NCBI GenBank assembly: GCA_950295325.1
Contig: OX485806.1
Location: 42,034,001 to 42,098,000, forward strand
DNA: 64,000 bases
Source: Polytrichum commune
Taxonomy: Eukaryota > Streptophyta > Polytrichopsida > Polytrichales > Polytrichaceae
Direction: 5' to 3'
Numbering within the stretch: position 1 is the stretch's first letter; the number at the start of each line of letters is the position of its first letter. The notes beneath the pieces were generated by a model. The model did no database searches. It was given only the letters and a program-made list of their open reading frames with translations, and had not been told where the DNA came from. Position numbers and translations under genes: made by a program. Of the stretch, positions 1 through 12,532 are shown one piece after another.

Positions 1-63
1 CGCTAATTTGCATGCCCTCCCTTCTCTTAAATAGATAAGAACGTCTTTCCAAGAGGCACCAAC

Positions 64-360
64 TTACTTTCCCGAGCCTCCTCGAAGCTCTTGATAAGAG
101 TTTGCGGGCGATGTCGGAATAGCATCCGGGTGCCCCGTCTCCTTAACTAACTCGCCGATGCTCCGCTCCAGGTCATCTATACGCGACCCCATTTCATCGA
201 TTTTCAGGATGATAGAGTCCGACATGGTCTGGAACCGACATTGCATTTGCTGCAGTAGGTTCTGCACGAAGGCAGTCAGGTCGGCAGTTTTCTGCGTCGT
301 GGCTTCTGCACCCTCTTGTCCCTGCTGCGGCGCCTGCCCATGCCTGCTTGTGTCCATCAT
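64..360 (-). CDS. HSBP: Heat-shock-factor-binding protein (HSBP)
   Basis: A 98-residue uninterrupted frame. Its centre carries the signature of HSBP, a small coiled-coil protein that binds the trimerised oligomerisation domain of heat-shock factors and damps the heat-shock response (known of the family). Visible motifs are TADLTAFVQNLLQQMQ (about residues 25-40), RFQTMSDSII, and the heptad stretch KIDEMGSRIDDLERSI (about 53-68). The N-terminus is Gln/Gly/Glu-rich and the C-terminus short and Ser/Pro-rich, as is usual. Length fits the family (about 80-100 residues). The start is the first of two Met codons at the N-terminus. The frame has no intron inside the conserved core, so a retrocopy is possible, but no decay is visible. 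It is the only convincingly intact host gene here and lies 63 bases from the window edge. Function is inferred from family identity. Confidence 0.85.
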   Translation of the reverse strand: MMDTSRHGQAPQQGQEGAEATTQKTADLTAFVQNLLQQMQCRFQTMSDSIILKIDEMGSRIDDLERSIGELVKETGHPDAIPTSPANSYQELRGGSGK

Positions 361-1634
361 GCAAAAGAGGATGTCTTCGGTTGAACGATGTCGCTGTGTG
401 TGGAATCTGGAAGCCTTGCTTGCTGTAGATCACCCCTATTGCGAAACCCCTTTTCAATAAACAGACCCCAACATAATTATTTTGAGCACAGATTCTTCAG
501 ACCGTCAAAGCGAAAACACTCTACTTAAGGATAACCTGCACAACTAACTTCTAAGCGCCCTGCACTACAGAAACCTCCAATACTATGTGTATGCACTACA
601 ATCGAAGCCTGCGCAGATAATTCAAAAACACAGCCTTCAGACTCCCGGGATTGTCGACTTCGTAATCGGAGTCCAACACTATGACCTCAGCTTCAACCTC
701 AATTTCAATCACAGGATCAGCTGCCACCATTAAAAATGACTACGAATGTTTCCACAGGCGACAGAGGGACCAAAGAATTGTATCCTCGGGAAACGGAAGG
801 TAATGACTATTCCGCTTAGCTAATTCCACTACATATTAATCCAAACACCAGTGAACTCAAGTATAATATTAGAAATATTCCGTCATGTGCGAAGTTTACT
901 ACGCCATCCATTGCATCTCCTCTCACTCTCACACCTATGCACTTTGCATCCAACGATCACGACAAAGCACACATCCACAGCTACTTACACAGAAAGGATG
1001 CTCTTTTACAGAAACAGTGACCTAATCAATGCGTTGTGCTTCGTGTAGGCGAAGCAGGCCGCCGAAGCACATGCGACTCCGTAAACGACGCGTGGACGAC
1101 GCCGAAACGTCTGAAACTTCCCAGCGAAGCGCTCCGCTTCGCATACAGCTACCGAAGAAGCTCTTCAACCCCACCACGGAACGGACGCCGAGCCTTAGGA
1201 CTACATGCTATATCTATTTAGGACAGGTTTACACGTCGGACCATGGAAGAGGGTCCTTTTCAAGTTTTCAATGGTCCGACTTCTTTAAAAATCAGTTTTG
1301 AAAGCCTTGGCTCCTCATGTACTAGCCACACCAAGACGGCGGCTGGCCCAGCCAGCCTGTCCCATACGGTGGGCCTTGGAAAACTAGGCGGCCAACCAAG
1401 TCGGGCCTGGACCTCGGCTAGCTAGCTACATACCAACTCCCCCTCCTCCCCCCGCACCCATCTCGGTAGTGTGATAGTTGCCCCAACATCTAGCGACGGC
1501 GTTGGCTGGGCGGGTTTTTTTTGACATTTTTTACAGTTTTTATATAATAAAATATTACATAAATAAATATACATCTTAGATGTATATTAGATGAAGATAG
1601 ATATTAGAGTCATGTTACATAGATATAAGGTTTA
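361..1634. other. Upstream flank of HSBP; no gene seen
   Basis: No recognisable protein or RNA gene. The part nearest HSBP would hold its promoter on the minus strand, but no core element is clear enough to place. About 1,030-1,450 is noticeably richer in C, G and CpG than the surroundings and contains short frames without known domains. Confidence 0.4.
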
Positions 1635-2152
1635 GGGCATCTGTAGTGGATCTAGGTAAAGCTCACTGCAAACCAAAACCTATCTTTTGACTGACCTAAA
1701 ATTAGAAACTGAAATTACCATCATTAGAAGCACACCTAAATAAACGTGAGATATTTCTCAAGAAAAAAGAATTGTAAAAATTTGACGAAGGTGAAATCCC
1801 TCATTGAAAACACCACATTTTCAAAATTTAGAGGGAGTGCACCAAATCTTGCTTAAAAATGGAAAGATCCTCCCACACTCCCTCTAAATGTCAAAAATTT
1901 GGAGGGAGTGTGGGAGGATCTTTCCATTTTTAAGCAAGATTTGGTGCACTCCCTCTAAATTTTGAAAATGTGGTGTTTTCAATGAGGGATTTCACCTACG
2001 TCAAATTTTTACAATTCTTTTTTTCTTGAGAAATATCTCACGTTTATTTAGGTGTGCTTCTAATGATGGTAATTTCAGTTTCTAATTTTAGGTCAGTCAA
2101 AAGATAGGTTTTGGTTTGCAGTGAGTTTTACCTAGATCCACTACAGATGCCC
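1635..2152. mobile_element. Hairpin (fold-back) MITE, Tourist/Harbinger-like
   Basis: Two near-perfect inverted arms of about 250 bp meet around 1,893 with a loop of roughly ten bases. The ends read GGGCATCTGTAGTGGATC... and its complement. It is flanked by TTA on both sides (1,632-1,634 and 2,153-2,155), the 3-bp target duplication typical of PIF/Harbinger elements. It encodes nothing and would have needed a transposase in trans. The arms remain almost identical, so the insertion is fairly young, and its transcript would fold into a long hairpin. Confidence 0.87.
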
Positions 2153-2155
2153 TTA

Positions 2156-3726
2156 GGGTATAAAGATATTGAGAGTAAGTGTTCATCACTTTATATAAAA
2201 AAACAATATCTTATTGAGCCAAAAAACAAGGTGCAATCCGACCATGCTCATGCATGTTATTAATATACACCAAAAATGCTAAACTAATGTCACATTAATA
2301 TGGATTATCTCTTCTAAATGATTCCATCATTAATTTAAACTCTTCGAACCCTCTTAGCCATCCTATCCTTAGCCTCGATTAGTGTTTGGTTCATCCTCTA
2401 CCTTCATTCATGTTTGTACAAGAAAATTCATTTTAATGATTTTCAGACTTAATTGTATCTTAGCTTTTAATTTGGCATCCTCTTTTGCTCCATACAATAA
2501 ACCAAAGTTTGTGAGTACGTCTACCATATACTGGGATGCATTATCAATCTCTTTTTTTCTCCAATTCGTTGACCACTCACATGTTCGTCTTGTGTAGCAA
2601 TCATGGTTGGAGGATCATTTGTCGCAGCAAGTATCGGTTCTTCTTACTATTCCAACTCTTCATCGAATCATTCTGTAGAGTTCAAATTGACAATTATTGA
2701 CGTATAAATGGACTTGGCACATTGAATTGGTCCCCATTATCCACGCCTCTCGGTATCCTTGTAGTTTAAGGTGCATTTACCCATATATTGTCACAAAATT
2801 CATAAAAGTACCAAACCTAAGATGTACCTGCGTATGTTGCTCTCCTTCTATTTTTTTTCTCTATGATAGTGATTTTTTAAGTGAATCAATTTTTCATTTC
2901 ACTTGTTACGTTGAATACATGAATGTGAAGCCACTTAGCACTTATCTGCTCCATTATATCCTTCCACATTCTATGAGTGAAATTTAGGAAATTCCTGTCG
3001 ACCATGTATAGTTCTTCGTACTTCTCTAGCAAAACTATTATTATATTGTGTGGCCATTGAGCAAACGCCGAAGCAGAAGGGAGGTTGGAGCCTCCACCAT
3101 TTTTTCCTCCTCCACATCTGCCACCGTGGCCTGGACTCCTCTCTTCTATATTTTCCATGGTTGTGTACAAATAACAATACAAGAACAACGTATAGTCAAT
3201 GAATTATGCAATAAAACTAAGAAGGCAAAAAAAAAATTTCACACAATGTTAAATACTATAGGGCGAGAAAAATACATGACTAGGTGTAAACCGAATGTGG
3301 ACCAAGAGGAATGACCATGGACCAAACAATGAAGGTGCTGAATTTTTTTAATATACGCACAAAAATGGCAATTTCAAAAAAAATAATATTGACCATTATT
3401 TTGGCTTCAATAGTTTTCTCTTGGCCTCATTTCTCATTTTTACGTTGAATTCCAGCAAGCATGGTGGCAATAAAAGAGAAGATTATACATGTTTTTGTAC
3501 ATGCTTGTGAAACATGTTGTGAACATTCAAGCATTGATTTTGCAAGGAGAGTTGGAGAAGCTTGTAATTTTGAATTTGGTTTATAAAAACATGGGGCATA
3601 GAGAGAGAAACATATGCACTTAAGAACAAATGTCCAAAGTTGTGGATTAGTTGTTGTTGGGATCATGGACAAAAAGAGAATTTAGAAAAAAAATCAAATG
3701 AAATATAATACTTTCATATTTTTATA
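2156..3726. other. AT-rich intergenic DNA; no gene seen
   Basis: Only short frames without recognisable domains. No RNA gene or clear element boundary was found. Confidence 0.4.
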
Positions 3727-4428
3727 TGAGAGGTTGGGCCCGTATTTGAAGAAAGAGGATGTTCAATTTAGAGGTATTGTATCAGTGCAACACTATGTGG
3801 CGATGGACTCCAAAATATAGGAGATTTGTATGAAGTATATAAGAGCACATTGTCAAAAATAGTGAGGGAATCTTTTAGGGTTGTTAGGAAGCATTTACAA
3901 CATGTTTTTGGACAAACTCCGAATGAATCACAGTTTAGGCTTTTAGCAATAAAGTTTGAACAACTACATGGTATATCGTATGTTATAAGGACAATAGATG
4001 GTTCGTATATTCTTTTTTTAGCTTTGGTAATTGGTGGAGAGAATCATCTCACTCAAGAAGTGAGATGATTATTGGAGTGGAGGGAATTATTGGACCAATT
4101 GTATATTTTAAAATTATGAATTTGAATGGACAAGACATCTACACGATTGGGTTGTTTTCCAGGTGACGAGAATCAGACGGGCATGTATAAAAACAAAATT
4201 CCAACATTATAAACTCATAGAAGACGCCGCATATCTAGTGTGGCCTTGAAGAATATGCCAGATATTATAGCAACATGCAGAGTCTTGCATAATTTATGCA
4301 TTGTAAATAATGAAGAGATTGAAGAGGATTGGATTATAAAAGTAGAAAATAAACTAGCCAAAAGAATTAGTGAAGGAGAATTACAAGAATGCAATGAACT
4401 ACATGGAGAAAAAAGGAGAATTGCTTAA
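3727..4428 (+). pseudogene. PIF/Harbinger transposase (DDE_4 nuclease) remnant
   Basis: Broken translations match the PIF/Harbinger (ALP1-like) transposase. An N-terminal helical stretch begins near RLGPYLKKEDVQF at about 3,731. A segment at 3,826-4,068 contains IVRESFRVVRKHL, FEQLHGISYVIRTIDGSYI and LVIGGENH; the Asp of IDGSYI corresponds to the first catalytic Asp of this family. A C-terminal segment at 4,240-4,428 contains LKNMPDIIATCRVLHNLCIVNNE. The central nuclease region between about 4,070 and 4,240 is mostly lost and frames are interrupted, so no active enzyme is made. It is the same superfamily whose MITE sits 1.6 kb away. Terminal repeats were not found. Confidence 0.75.
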
Positions 4429-5414
4429 GTGAAAAGAAAAATTATGGCCAGGGAAGTTGTTCAGATTGTAGATAAAATAAATGATACAAAGATAGATTTA
4501 TTCTTATTAAAAATAAATAAAAATAAAAATGACATTCTAAAATAACCTCGGGGGGTTCACTGGCAAAAATCGTAGAACAACGTGCGATAAAAAATAGGGT
4601 CCAATATATTCATCGTAGATAAATTTTGCAAAAAATGTACATGTAAAATAAGGGATTTTAAAATAATGAAACATGTTTACATGTAAAATACCATCACATA
4701 TAATATTTTCAGGATTTTTACATGTAAAATACCATCACCTTATAATATTTTCTGCAAGGTAAATAACCCCCCCCCCCCCCGCCAATAAATAGGTCCCAAA
4801 CGCACATGTATGCAAAATATAAGAGGGAGTGAACCCCCGAGAAAATAACTCACAGTGATGCACAACTTACTTGTAAAAAATTTATGGTAGTACAAAATAT
4901 GAAATAAATTTGATATACTAAATATTTATACTGAGATTGATACTGAGACTGATATAATAGAGAAATAATTAGAATTTATGTAAGAAAACGGTAGAATTTA
5001 TGTCCATGTTCTTCAAGAAATTAATAGATTCTTAGAATGATGCAAAAAAACTTTGGAATTGTTGATAACATGTTCTAAAAAAATTTAATTTGCTCTTCAA
5101 TTTTTTTCTCTCATCTTGTGATGCCATTATTGTTGGCATAAAAATGATTTTTTTTACATGATATAGGCATTAATGAAATCACAACTTTTGGAAATGATTT
5201 AGTCAAACTAATTAAAATATGTTTATGCACACATGCTCTTTTACCATGCCATTCATTTATTTCTTGAAACCATTTACATTCTTATTTTAAATCTGATTCA
5301 GAAATTTCATTTGTTTTTTTGTTGAAATGTAAATAAGGTGTAAACCAATAATTATAGTGTAAATTAATAACTATAATATAAATTTAAAACTAAATAATGT
5401 ACATTAAATAAACA
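4429..5414. other. AT-rich intergenic DNA with a C14 run
   Basis: No gene seen. A run of fourteen C lies at 4,767-4,780, and a short phrase around ACATGTAAAATACCATCAC is repeated near 4,679 and 4,719. Confidence 0.4.
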
Positions 5415-5640
5415 AGGTTAAATGAAATAGATGGCTAGTGGTGTTTTAAAAGTAACTAATGTGGGTTCAAACCTTACACGTACGCAAGTCGGAATAGGTA
5501 GGATATAAATCCCGAAGCTCCCGCGGAAGCGGACAACCTCATTTTGGGAAAAGGGTGGCATAGGTGCTATACAACTAAGCAAGGCCTTCTACAACCTCAT
5601 TATACGACCCATATATGCCCTCATACATCCGCATTTAACC
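5415..5640 (+). mobile_element. Possible tRNA-derived SINE
   Basis: A sequence resembling an RNA polymerase III A box, TGGCTAGTGGTG at 5,432-5,443, is followed about 20 bases on by a good B box, GGTTCAAACC at 5,464-5,473. The promoter layout is that of a tRNA-derived SINE and no tRNA cloverleaf forms. Ends and target duplications are not clear, so this is a suggestion only. Confidence 0.3.
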
Positions 5641-5884
5641 TTATTTAATATTATTTTTGTATCAAAAATTTACTAATGTTAACAATGTCTACCTTGTTTT
5701 TTTTGCCATATTAACAAATTCTTCATCCATCTTGCTTTAAATAGAAATGAAGGGATGCACCTTAAAGTCCCTCCACTTTGTCCTTATCTTCTTTATTTAT
5801 TTATTTATTGGATTTGCCAACCTTAATACAATTACCCTTCTTCAATTTTTCTTTTAAAATTTGCATTTTCTTTCTCAAAAATAA

Positions 5885-5885
<1 letters not shown>

Positions 5886-5921
<36 letters not shown>
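5886..5921. repeat. (GTT)12 microsatellite
   Basis: Twelve uninterrupted GTT units. The poly-Val and poly-Thr frames across it are artefacts of the repeat. Confidence 0.95.
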
Positions 5922-7319
5922 AGAGCTATTGTTGTTGATATTATTATTGTTATTGTTTCAAATCTTGAGAATATACCAGCTCTAAGATGCTTCTCTATTT
6001 GTCGACCTCGCAAAAAATTATATATTGGCGGACAAAGAAATGTACTAGAAGGAGAGGGGAGCAAATTAGGCCATATAACATTTCAATAATCAATGATTGG
6101 TTTCTTCTGAAAATTGCAGACATGTCTTCCATCCATTGTGTATCATGTGGCCACTGTCTTTGTGACTCTATACATGTATTTTTATCTATAGTATATTCAT
6201 GTATTGTTGAAAAAGAAATTCACACACTATGACACAAACTATGTCACAACAAGTTTAGAGGACAATTGAGAGCTTGCTTATTACAACAACCTTATATAAA
6301 ACTTTTGGTTAATTTAACATTTTATTATTTTATTATATACTAAAATTTAGTTATTAATATGTTAATGTTGTACACTATTTTATTATTTTATATTGTTTGA
6401 TTTAATAATCTATTTGTTTTTTAAAATTTTAGTTAATTTACAATTGTACTATTTTTTGGGATTTAGACGTTATATCGGTTTTTTGAATATTAATGATTTT
6501 TGTATTGAAGGGCAACTGCCATATTATGCACACCTCCCAAAAAAATCATTAAAATTTTATTTAAACGGCATTTCTTTGCCATAGGCCCTTGCCTTTTTCT
6601 ACCAGACCACCCTTCTTACCTTTCTCACTACAAAACCCGTTGGACCATGTTATTAGGCCTTAAAATTATATTTTAGAGACAATGTCCTCCATGGTCCCTT
6701 TGCCATATTTTCCTTAGTGTAAACCGAAGTGGTCATGGGATGGGTTCAACAACCAATCAATGCTTTTACAATGCCATGGTCCGACTTCTTGGTCCTTAGT
6801 GTAAACCGACCCTTATTACATGTATTCTTATTTAATTTTGTCCCATTTGGGCATGTTTACATGTTGCGCATCAAACGCAAACACAAAGGGTTGCTAAATT
6901 GGGTAACATTATGTTAAAGGGTAATAGTCTCAATATAGTTCCCACCCTAAACAATTTATGAAGTGGGACTTGTGATCGAATTTCATATCTTACAATACAC
7001 TTGGTTTTACATTAAAATAATTGCAGGTAAAAGTCTATTTAGTCAAATGTTGTGAGGTATTGATAGTTGATTCTTTTATAAAATACTGAAAAAATGAGCT
7101 ACAATAAACCCACGTTATTCTAGCCCGGGAAAGCTTTCAAGGGCCCACCAACGGTATAAGAGAAAGAAGAAACGCTGACCCTTGATAGGATCAGCGTGAT
7201 TGAAATGCCCGTTCGACCCACCCTTGATATTATGTCCAGCACCAACGGTATAACAATGATTGGGCTTGATGAGTAGGTCAAGGTTTAGGGCTAAACCTGA
7301 CATTGTTTCGTTGTTATAA
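5922..7319. other. AT-rich intergenic DNA; no gene seen
   Basis: No coding or RNA gene recognised. A short phrase, CCTTAGTGTAAACCGA, occurs twice (about 6,712 and 6,793), and a related phrase near 3,283, perhaps traces of a small dispersed repeat. Confidence 0.35.
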
Positions 7320-7687
7320 TCAACTAGTTGGAAAATGGAATATTTAGGATGATGGAAATTGCAAGGATGGATATTCAAGGCTAAAGAACATGGATGAAAA
7401 GAAATCAATGGATGAAAAATGAGAAAAATGTTATTTATATGAAATAAAAGGGGTCATATAGTAAAACAATCTATGCATATAGATAATTAAACTTCAAACT
7501 ACATTTAGTAAAACTTTATATTTTAATAAATATTTATTGGATATTATAAAAATATATATTTTTGGGGGGGAAGGATAACACATGTATTATATTTTGTGTG
7601 TGTCTCCAAGTTGGGAGGTGAGCATTTAGATTGAAAATTATTATATTATAAATAATTTAACATGCTTGAATATAGAGCTACATTACA
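7320..7687 (+). repeat. 5' LTR of decayed Gypsy element
   Basis: About 370 bp, alignable by eye along its length with 12,170-12,532, sharing for example AGGATGATGGAA, TTGCAAGGATGGAT and TGTGTGTNTCCAAGTTGG. It ends TTACA, three bases before a primer-binding site. The two LTRs have diverged strongly, so the element is old. Confidence 0.75.
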
Positions 7688-7691
7688 ATTT

Positions 7692-7699
7692 TGGTATCA
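7692..7699 (+). other. Primer-binding site (tRNA-iMet type)
   Basis: TGGTATCA, the start of the common plant sequence TGGTATCAGAGC complementary to initiator tRNA-Met, placed just after the 5' LTR. The last four bases have decayed. Confidence 0.7.
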
Positions 7700-8228
7700 T
7701 AACGTTATGTTTTGTTGAGTTGCATTGTGATGCATTCCCCTTGTGATTTTTAAGTGTCATTGTAATTTGCTTCTAGCACCATGATTTTCTTTGATAGCGC
7801 TACATCAACAAACAATCAAAGAAATGGGGTTCCCAAATGTTGTCTCAGTTTAATCTTGACGCAATCTCCCAAGCCGTTGCCATGGCTATGGAGAAAAATA
7901 TATATGTAATCGTGAGAAATTGTAATAAATTCACCATCTCCTATTTCTTCTTTTTCCTCTGTCACTCCTCATGTCCTTCTAAGTAGGCAAAAATCATCCT
8001 AGACATGAAGAAAATAGAAAGATGAAAGAAAGAATCAAAGAAAGAAAAAAATGACAAAGACAAAAAAAATTAAAATTAAAGAAAACAAATAGAGGGAAGA
8101 AAATAAGGATAAAAACAATTTCTTGCACAATTTCCATAAGAGTGTACAACCACCATCCTTTTTATTTTGATGAAATTTACCTTAAGCTTGAGACATTTTA
8201 TCATTCTTAGGAACGGTAGAATTTTTTT

Positions 8229-11200
8229 TTGATGGAGAGTTTTCAAAAAAGAAGAATAATGAACATGGTTTATTTCTTGTTGAGAAACCAAAACAATCTT
8301 TGGTGGACTTGGGTTAAAACCAATAAAAATGATGGCAACAAAGGTCCAATTGAAACGTGGTCTAAATTCAAGAAGTTGATCATAGATTATTTTTTACCAT
8401 GTTATCACATTTCAAGCATGTGAGAATGCTTGAAGAACTTAAGACATAGTGTATTGTCAGTTCAAGAGCACAAATATGGGTTTGACATGTTGGTCGAATA
8501 TTTCCCAAATTTGTCTGACGAATACAAAAACATTTCCTTTGTTACGAGTTTATTGAGTTCAATCAATATGATGTCAAGGTTTTGAAGCCTACATGCTCTT
8601 ATAAAACATATAGCATAGACTTAACATTTCGCCTAAGATTGTTGACTTACCCAAGAAGGAGAAATTAGTGTTTTTCCCATTGGATGTTTCTTGTAGAAAT
8701 CATAACAACATGAAGAAAAAAACTTGAAAATAGGAAGACGTCCCAAAGATTTTCACGCTTGGAAGGACAAAACAATGCCCAACCGAGCAAGAAACTCAGC
8801 TACAAATACCAAACACAATATCAAAATAGTTGTTTGTCTTATAATTGTTACAAACCATGTCATTTTGTTAAGGATTGTTTGCCAACAACTAGCAAATGTC
8901 CTAAACAATTAGCAACATTGGTTGTGGGGGCAAAAACACCAATCATGTCCAAAGGCAAAGAGGTGGTTTGTATGTTTCTTACAATTTGTGAGGAATGGGT
9001 AGCTAGTGAACCTACAATGCTTTAGGTTTAAGGTACCATTGGCAAGTGGTTAATTTCTATGTTGATTAATTTATGGTCAACCTATAATTTGATGTTGTCA
9101 AAGTTTGATAGAAGTCAAGAATGCCAATCACCAAGTAAAACCTTGTGAGGTTTTTTTACTTAATGGTGAATGGAGCCCAATTGCATGTCAATCATTGGAA
9201 ATTTTAGTGGTATTGCAAGGAACACATACCATTGCACATTTTAAAATATGAATAAGGAGTCAATACACTATTATATTAGGATTTTTTACAAGCATGGAGA
9301 AGTTTGTGGTAGGGTTTGCAACTGGAAAGCAATAAAAATTAAAAATAACCTAGCTCAACCTAAGGTACCTTTGATTTGTACGACACAAATAGAAACATGT
9401 TTAAGAAAAAAACAAAAGGTCTTTGCAATTGATATTTGTAAGATTTTAGACAAATTTGAACCAAAATGCAAAGAACCCATAGCTATTGAGGACTATATTG
9501 CAAATAACAAAGATATTTTTCTTTATTATTTGCCAAGGTACCCTTTGAAAGGCAAGTAAATCATGTTATCAAATTGATATTTGGTGTGATACCAATAGTT
9601 AAGGTACCCTATAGACATTCATCTAAGGAGAATTTTTAATTGGAAACTTAACTATTTTTTTTTAAATGTATATTAAGCCTAACAAATTTCCATTTAATGT
9701 TGTGGTATTATTCCAGGGAAAAAAAACCAAAGTTTTAGACTCTATGTAGATTATAGACGTTTAAATAAATGTGCTATTGGAAATAAATATTAACTATCTA
9801 TATTAAATGCATTGGTAGGTCAATTGAGTGGGGCTAAGAAGTTTTGAAAATCGATTTGAGTTAATTAGAGCAAAGAGTGTGACATTGGAAAAATGGCCTT
9901 TCATAGTCATTATGGTCATTATGAATATTTGGTAATGCCTATAAGACTTGCTATTGCACCTATCATATTTATGAATCATATGAATATTATATGCAAAGAG
10001 TATCAAGGAGCCTTCATCCTTGTTTTTATGGATGACGTATTGGTGTTTTCCATAAATGAAGAAGAATATCAAAAACATCTTGAGAAAGTTCTCAAAGTTT
10101 TGTCAAGACATAAATTGAATGCTAAGGGAAGAAAATGCCAATTTTCTATACCCATATTGAATACCTTGGACATGTATTGTTTGATGTAGGTGTCTCAATT
10201 GATCCTAGAAAAATCTAGACTTGTGATTAGTTGGCTTGTGCCAAAGGATAAGATCGAGGTTAGAAATGTTTTTTGTAGGTTTGGCTACTTACATGTGGAA
10301 ATATGTGAGGAATTTTGCCTAGATTGTAGCCTCCATGATGAATTTGATGAATGGAAAATTTAAAATTATCATTTGGACTTTTGATCGTCATGCAAACTTT
10401 GAGACTTTGAAGAAAATTTGACAAAAATCCTAGTCTTGAAAATTATGGATCCCTTGAAAGGCGGGTTAGTCCTATGTGAATGTATGCTAGTGATATGGTC
10501 ATAGGTGCTATACCAATGCAAAAAACATGGTAATTTCTTAGGAATGCATAAAATAACAAAGTAGAGTTGAATTATATAGCTCATGATAATTGTTGGTGAT
10601 AAATCATGGCCTGAAACTATCTATTAGGTAGTGAGGTTAAGGTTGTGATTGATCATCAATTCTTACGGTGTTTGACCAATCAAGCTACTTTACATCAAAA
10701 TAAAATTTGTTGGATGGAATTGATGCAAAAATTTGATTTTGAAATCTAATATGTCAAGAGAAAAAAAATGTGGTGGTTTATTTTTTGTTACATAGACCAT
10801 CTATAAATATGATATATTTATTTTTTTTAAACCACCAAGCCATTTTATATGGATGATGTGTTCACCCCTATTTTCTTTTCAAGAAAATTTAAGAGAATCT
10901 AGCCAATAAAAAATTTGATAAATTTCCTATCTATAGTTATAACTCTGGGATTTGTATTCTAGACATGAGTTTTCATAAGAAAAACATCATTCATGATTGT
11001 CACGATATTCTTATCTTGGGTCATTTGGGGTTTCATAAAACACATAGGGCAATGAAAAATATTAATTATGGGATGGGTTGAAAAAAAAATGAAAGATTAT
11101 ATGGAGACATGTTTGTTGTGTGAAACAAACAAAACATAACATGTTAAATATCAAAGGTTGCTTCAACCATTTGTAGTTTCTATAGGAAATGACAAACTAT

Positions 11201-12147
11201 TTCCATGGATTTCATTGCATGTCTTCTTAGGACCCAAAACAACTTTGATAACATTTTTGTGATCATTGATAGACTGCCTATCGTGGTTTAATTCATACCT
11301 ACTATGAGAATTATAACAATTTAAGAAAAACCGAGTTTGTTGAATTTTTTGTGAATTATGGAGTATCGCAAGAGATGATTTTTGATTGAGATTGAAAAAT
11401 TGTGAAAAAAAATTGGAAGTATTTGTTCAAATTGTGTGATAGCAAAATATGTTTGAGTTTATTACATCATTTGGAAACATATAAACAAACTAAAATAATC
11501 AATAAAAACCTTGAGGACATGCTCATAATGTATGTTGAAAAAAAAACAAAGGTTGTATTTGATACAATTTGCTTATACCCAATGGGATCATAAGGATGAA
11601 TCCATTTTATCCTTTGGATGATCAAGAATGTCAAACCCCAATCTCTTTAGTAGCTCTTAGCTCCAAAATAATTCAAGAAATGCATAGCGTATTGGAAAGT
11701 GCCAAACAATGTATGTAAGGTGCACAAAAACGATCCATGTTTTATGCCAATTTGAAAAACATTGAGAAAAATTGACGTTGGCTAGAAGGTATTCTTGAAA
11801 GTCACACCTAAACGTTTGGAACTCTCAAGAGAATTGGTCATGTGGCATATGCATTAGACATGCCTAAGGAGTGAAAATTTCATAATGTTTTCTATGTAAG
11901 TTTGTTAAGAAGGTATGTGTCTGATCCCCACAATACACTTCCAAATTTACCTCAAGTAGCTCATGAGGGTGAGATGTTGGTTGCACCTAAAAAAACTTTG
12001 AAGGTAGATTTGCAACACTTTAAGAATAGGTCATTCAAGAGATTTTCCATGAGGTGGAAAAACCATCATGACAATGAACATCATGGGAATTGGAAAATGA
12101 ATTCAAAGAAACTTACCCAAATTATGTCATGGAAGATAATGGCTTAA
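8229..12147 (+). pseudogene. Decayed Ty3/Gypsy gag-pol
   Basis: Dispersed, frameshifted pieces in the expected Gypsy order. Gag fragments lie at 8,229-8,423 and about 8,720-9,025, the latter with a degenerate zinc knuckle (SYNCYKPCHFVKDC, first Cys lost). Reverse transcriptase begins near 9,740 (LYVDYRRLNKC) and continues at 9,893-10,190, where the catalytic motif reads FMDD in place of the usual YxDD. RNase H traces lie at about 10,610-10,760 (VVIDHQFLRCLTNQ), integrase traces at 10,980-11,600, and the C-terminal part with LPNLPQVAHEGE at about 11,880-12,140. The gag-PR-RT-RH-INT order places it in Ty3/Gypsy, probably a chromovirus. No frame is long enough to work. Confidence 0.75.
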
Positions 12148-12164
12148 AAAGGAGAGGGGAGGAG
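12146..12164 (+). other. Polypurine tract of Gypsy element
   Basis: A run of 19 purines directly before the 3' LTR; it would prime plus-strand synthesis in an active copy. Confidence 0.7.
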
Positions 12165-12169
12165 TATAA

Positions 12170-12532
12170 TGGACCAATTGGAAATGAAATATTGAGGATG
12201 ATGGAATTTGCAAGGATGGATGTCCAAGGCTAACGAGCGTGTATGAAAACAAATTGATGGATGAGAAGTGACATATGTATCCTCATATAGAAAATAGAGA
12301 TTTATGCAATGAAATGATCCATGCATGTAGATAAGGAAGTTTCATTCTACATTTGATAAGACTTCAAGAATATCTTTTAGGTATTGTAGATAGATAGTTA
12401 TAAGGCTCAAGGGAATGTGAACATATGTAGTATGTTTTTGTGTGTGTTTTCCAAGTTGGAAGATGAGCCTATAGATTGGAGATTTTGATATTGTGAAAAT
12501 TTTAATGTGTTTGAATATAGAGGCATGTTACA
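12170..12532 (+). repeat. 3' LTR of decayed Gypsy element
   Basis: Begins TGG after the polypurine tract and ends TTACA. It pairs with the LTR at 7,320-7,687. No clear target duplication survives. Confidence 0.75.

Noticed and set aside
5778-6089. Poly-Val protein of 103 codons
   Set aside because: Translation of the (GTT)12 microsatellite.
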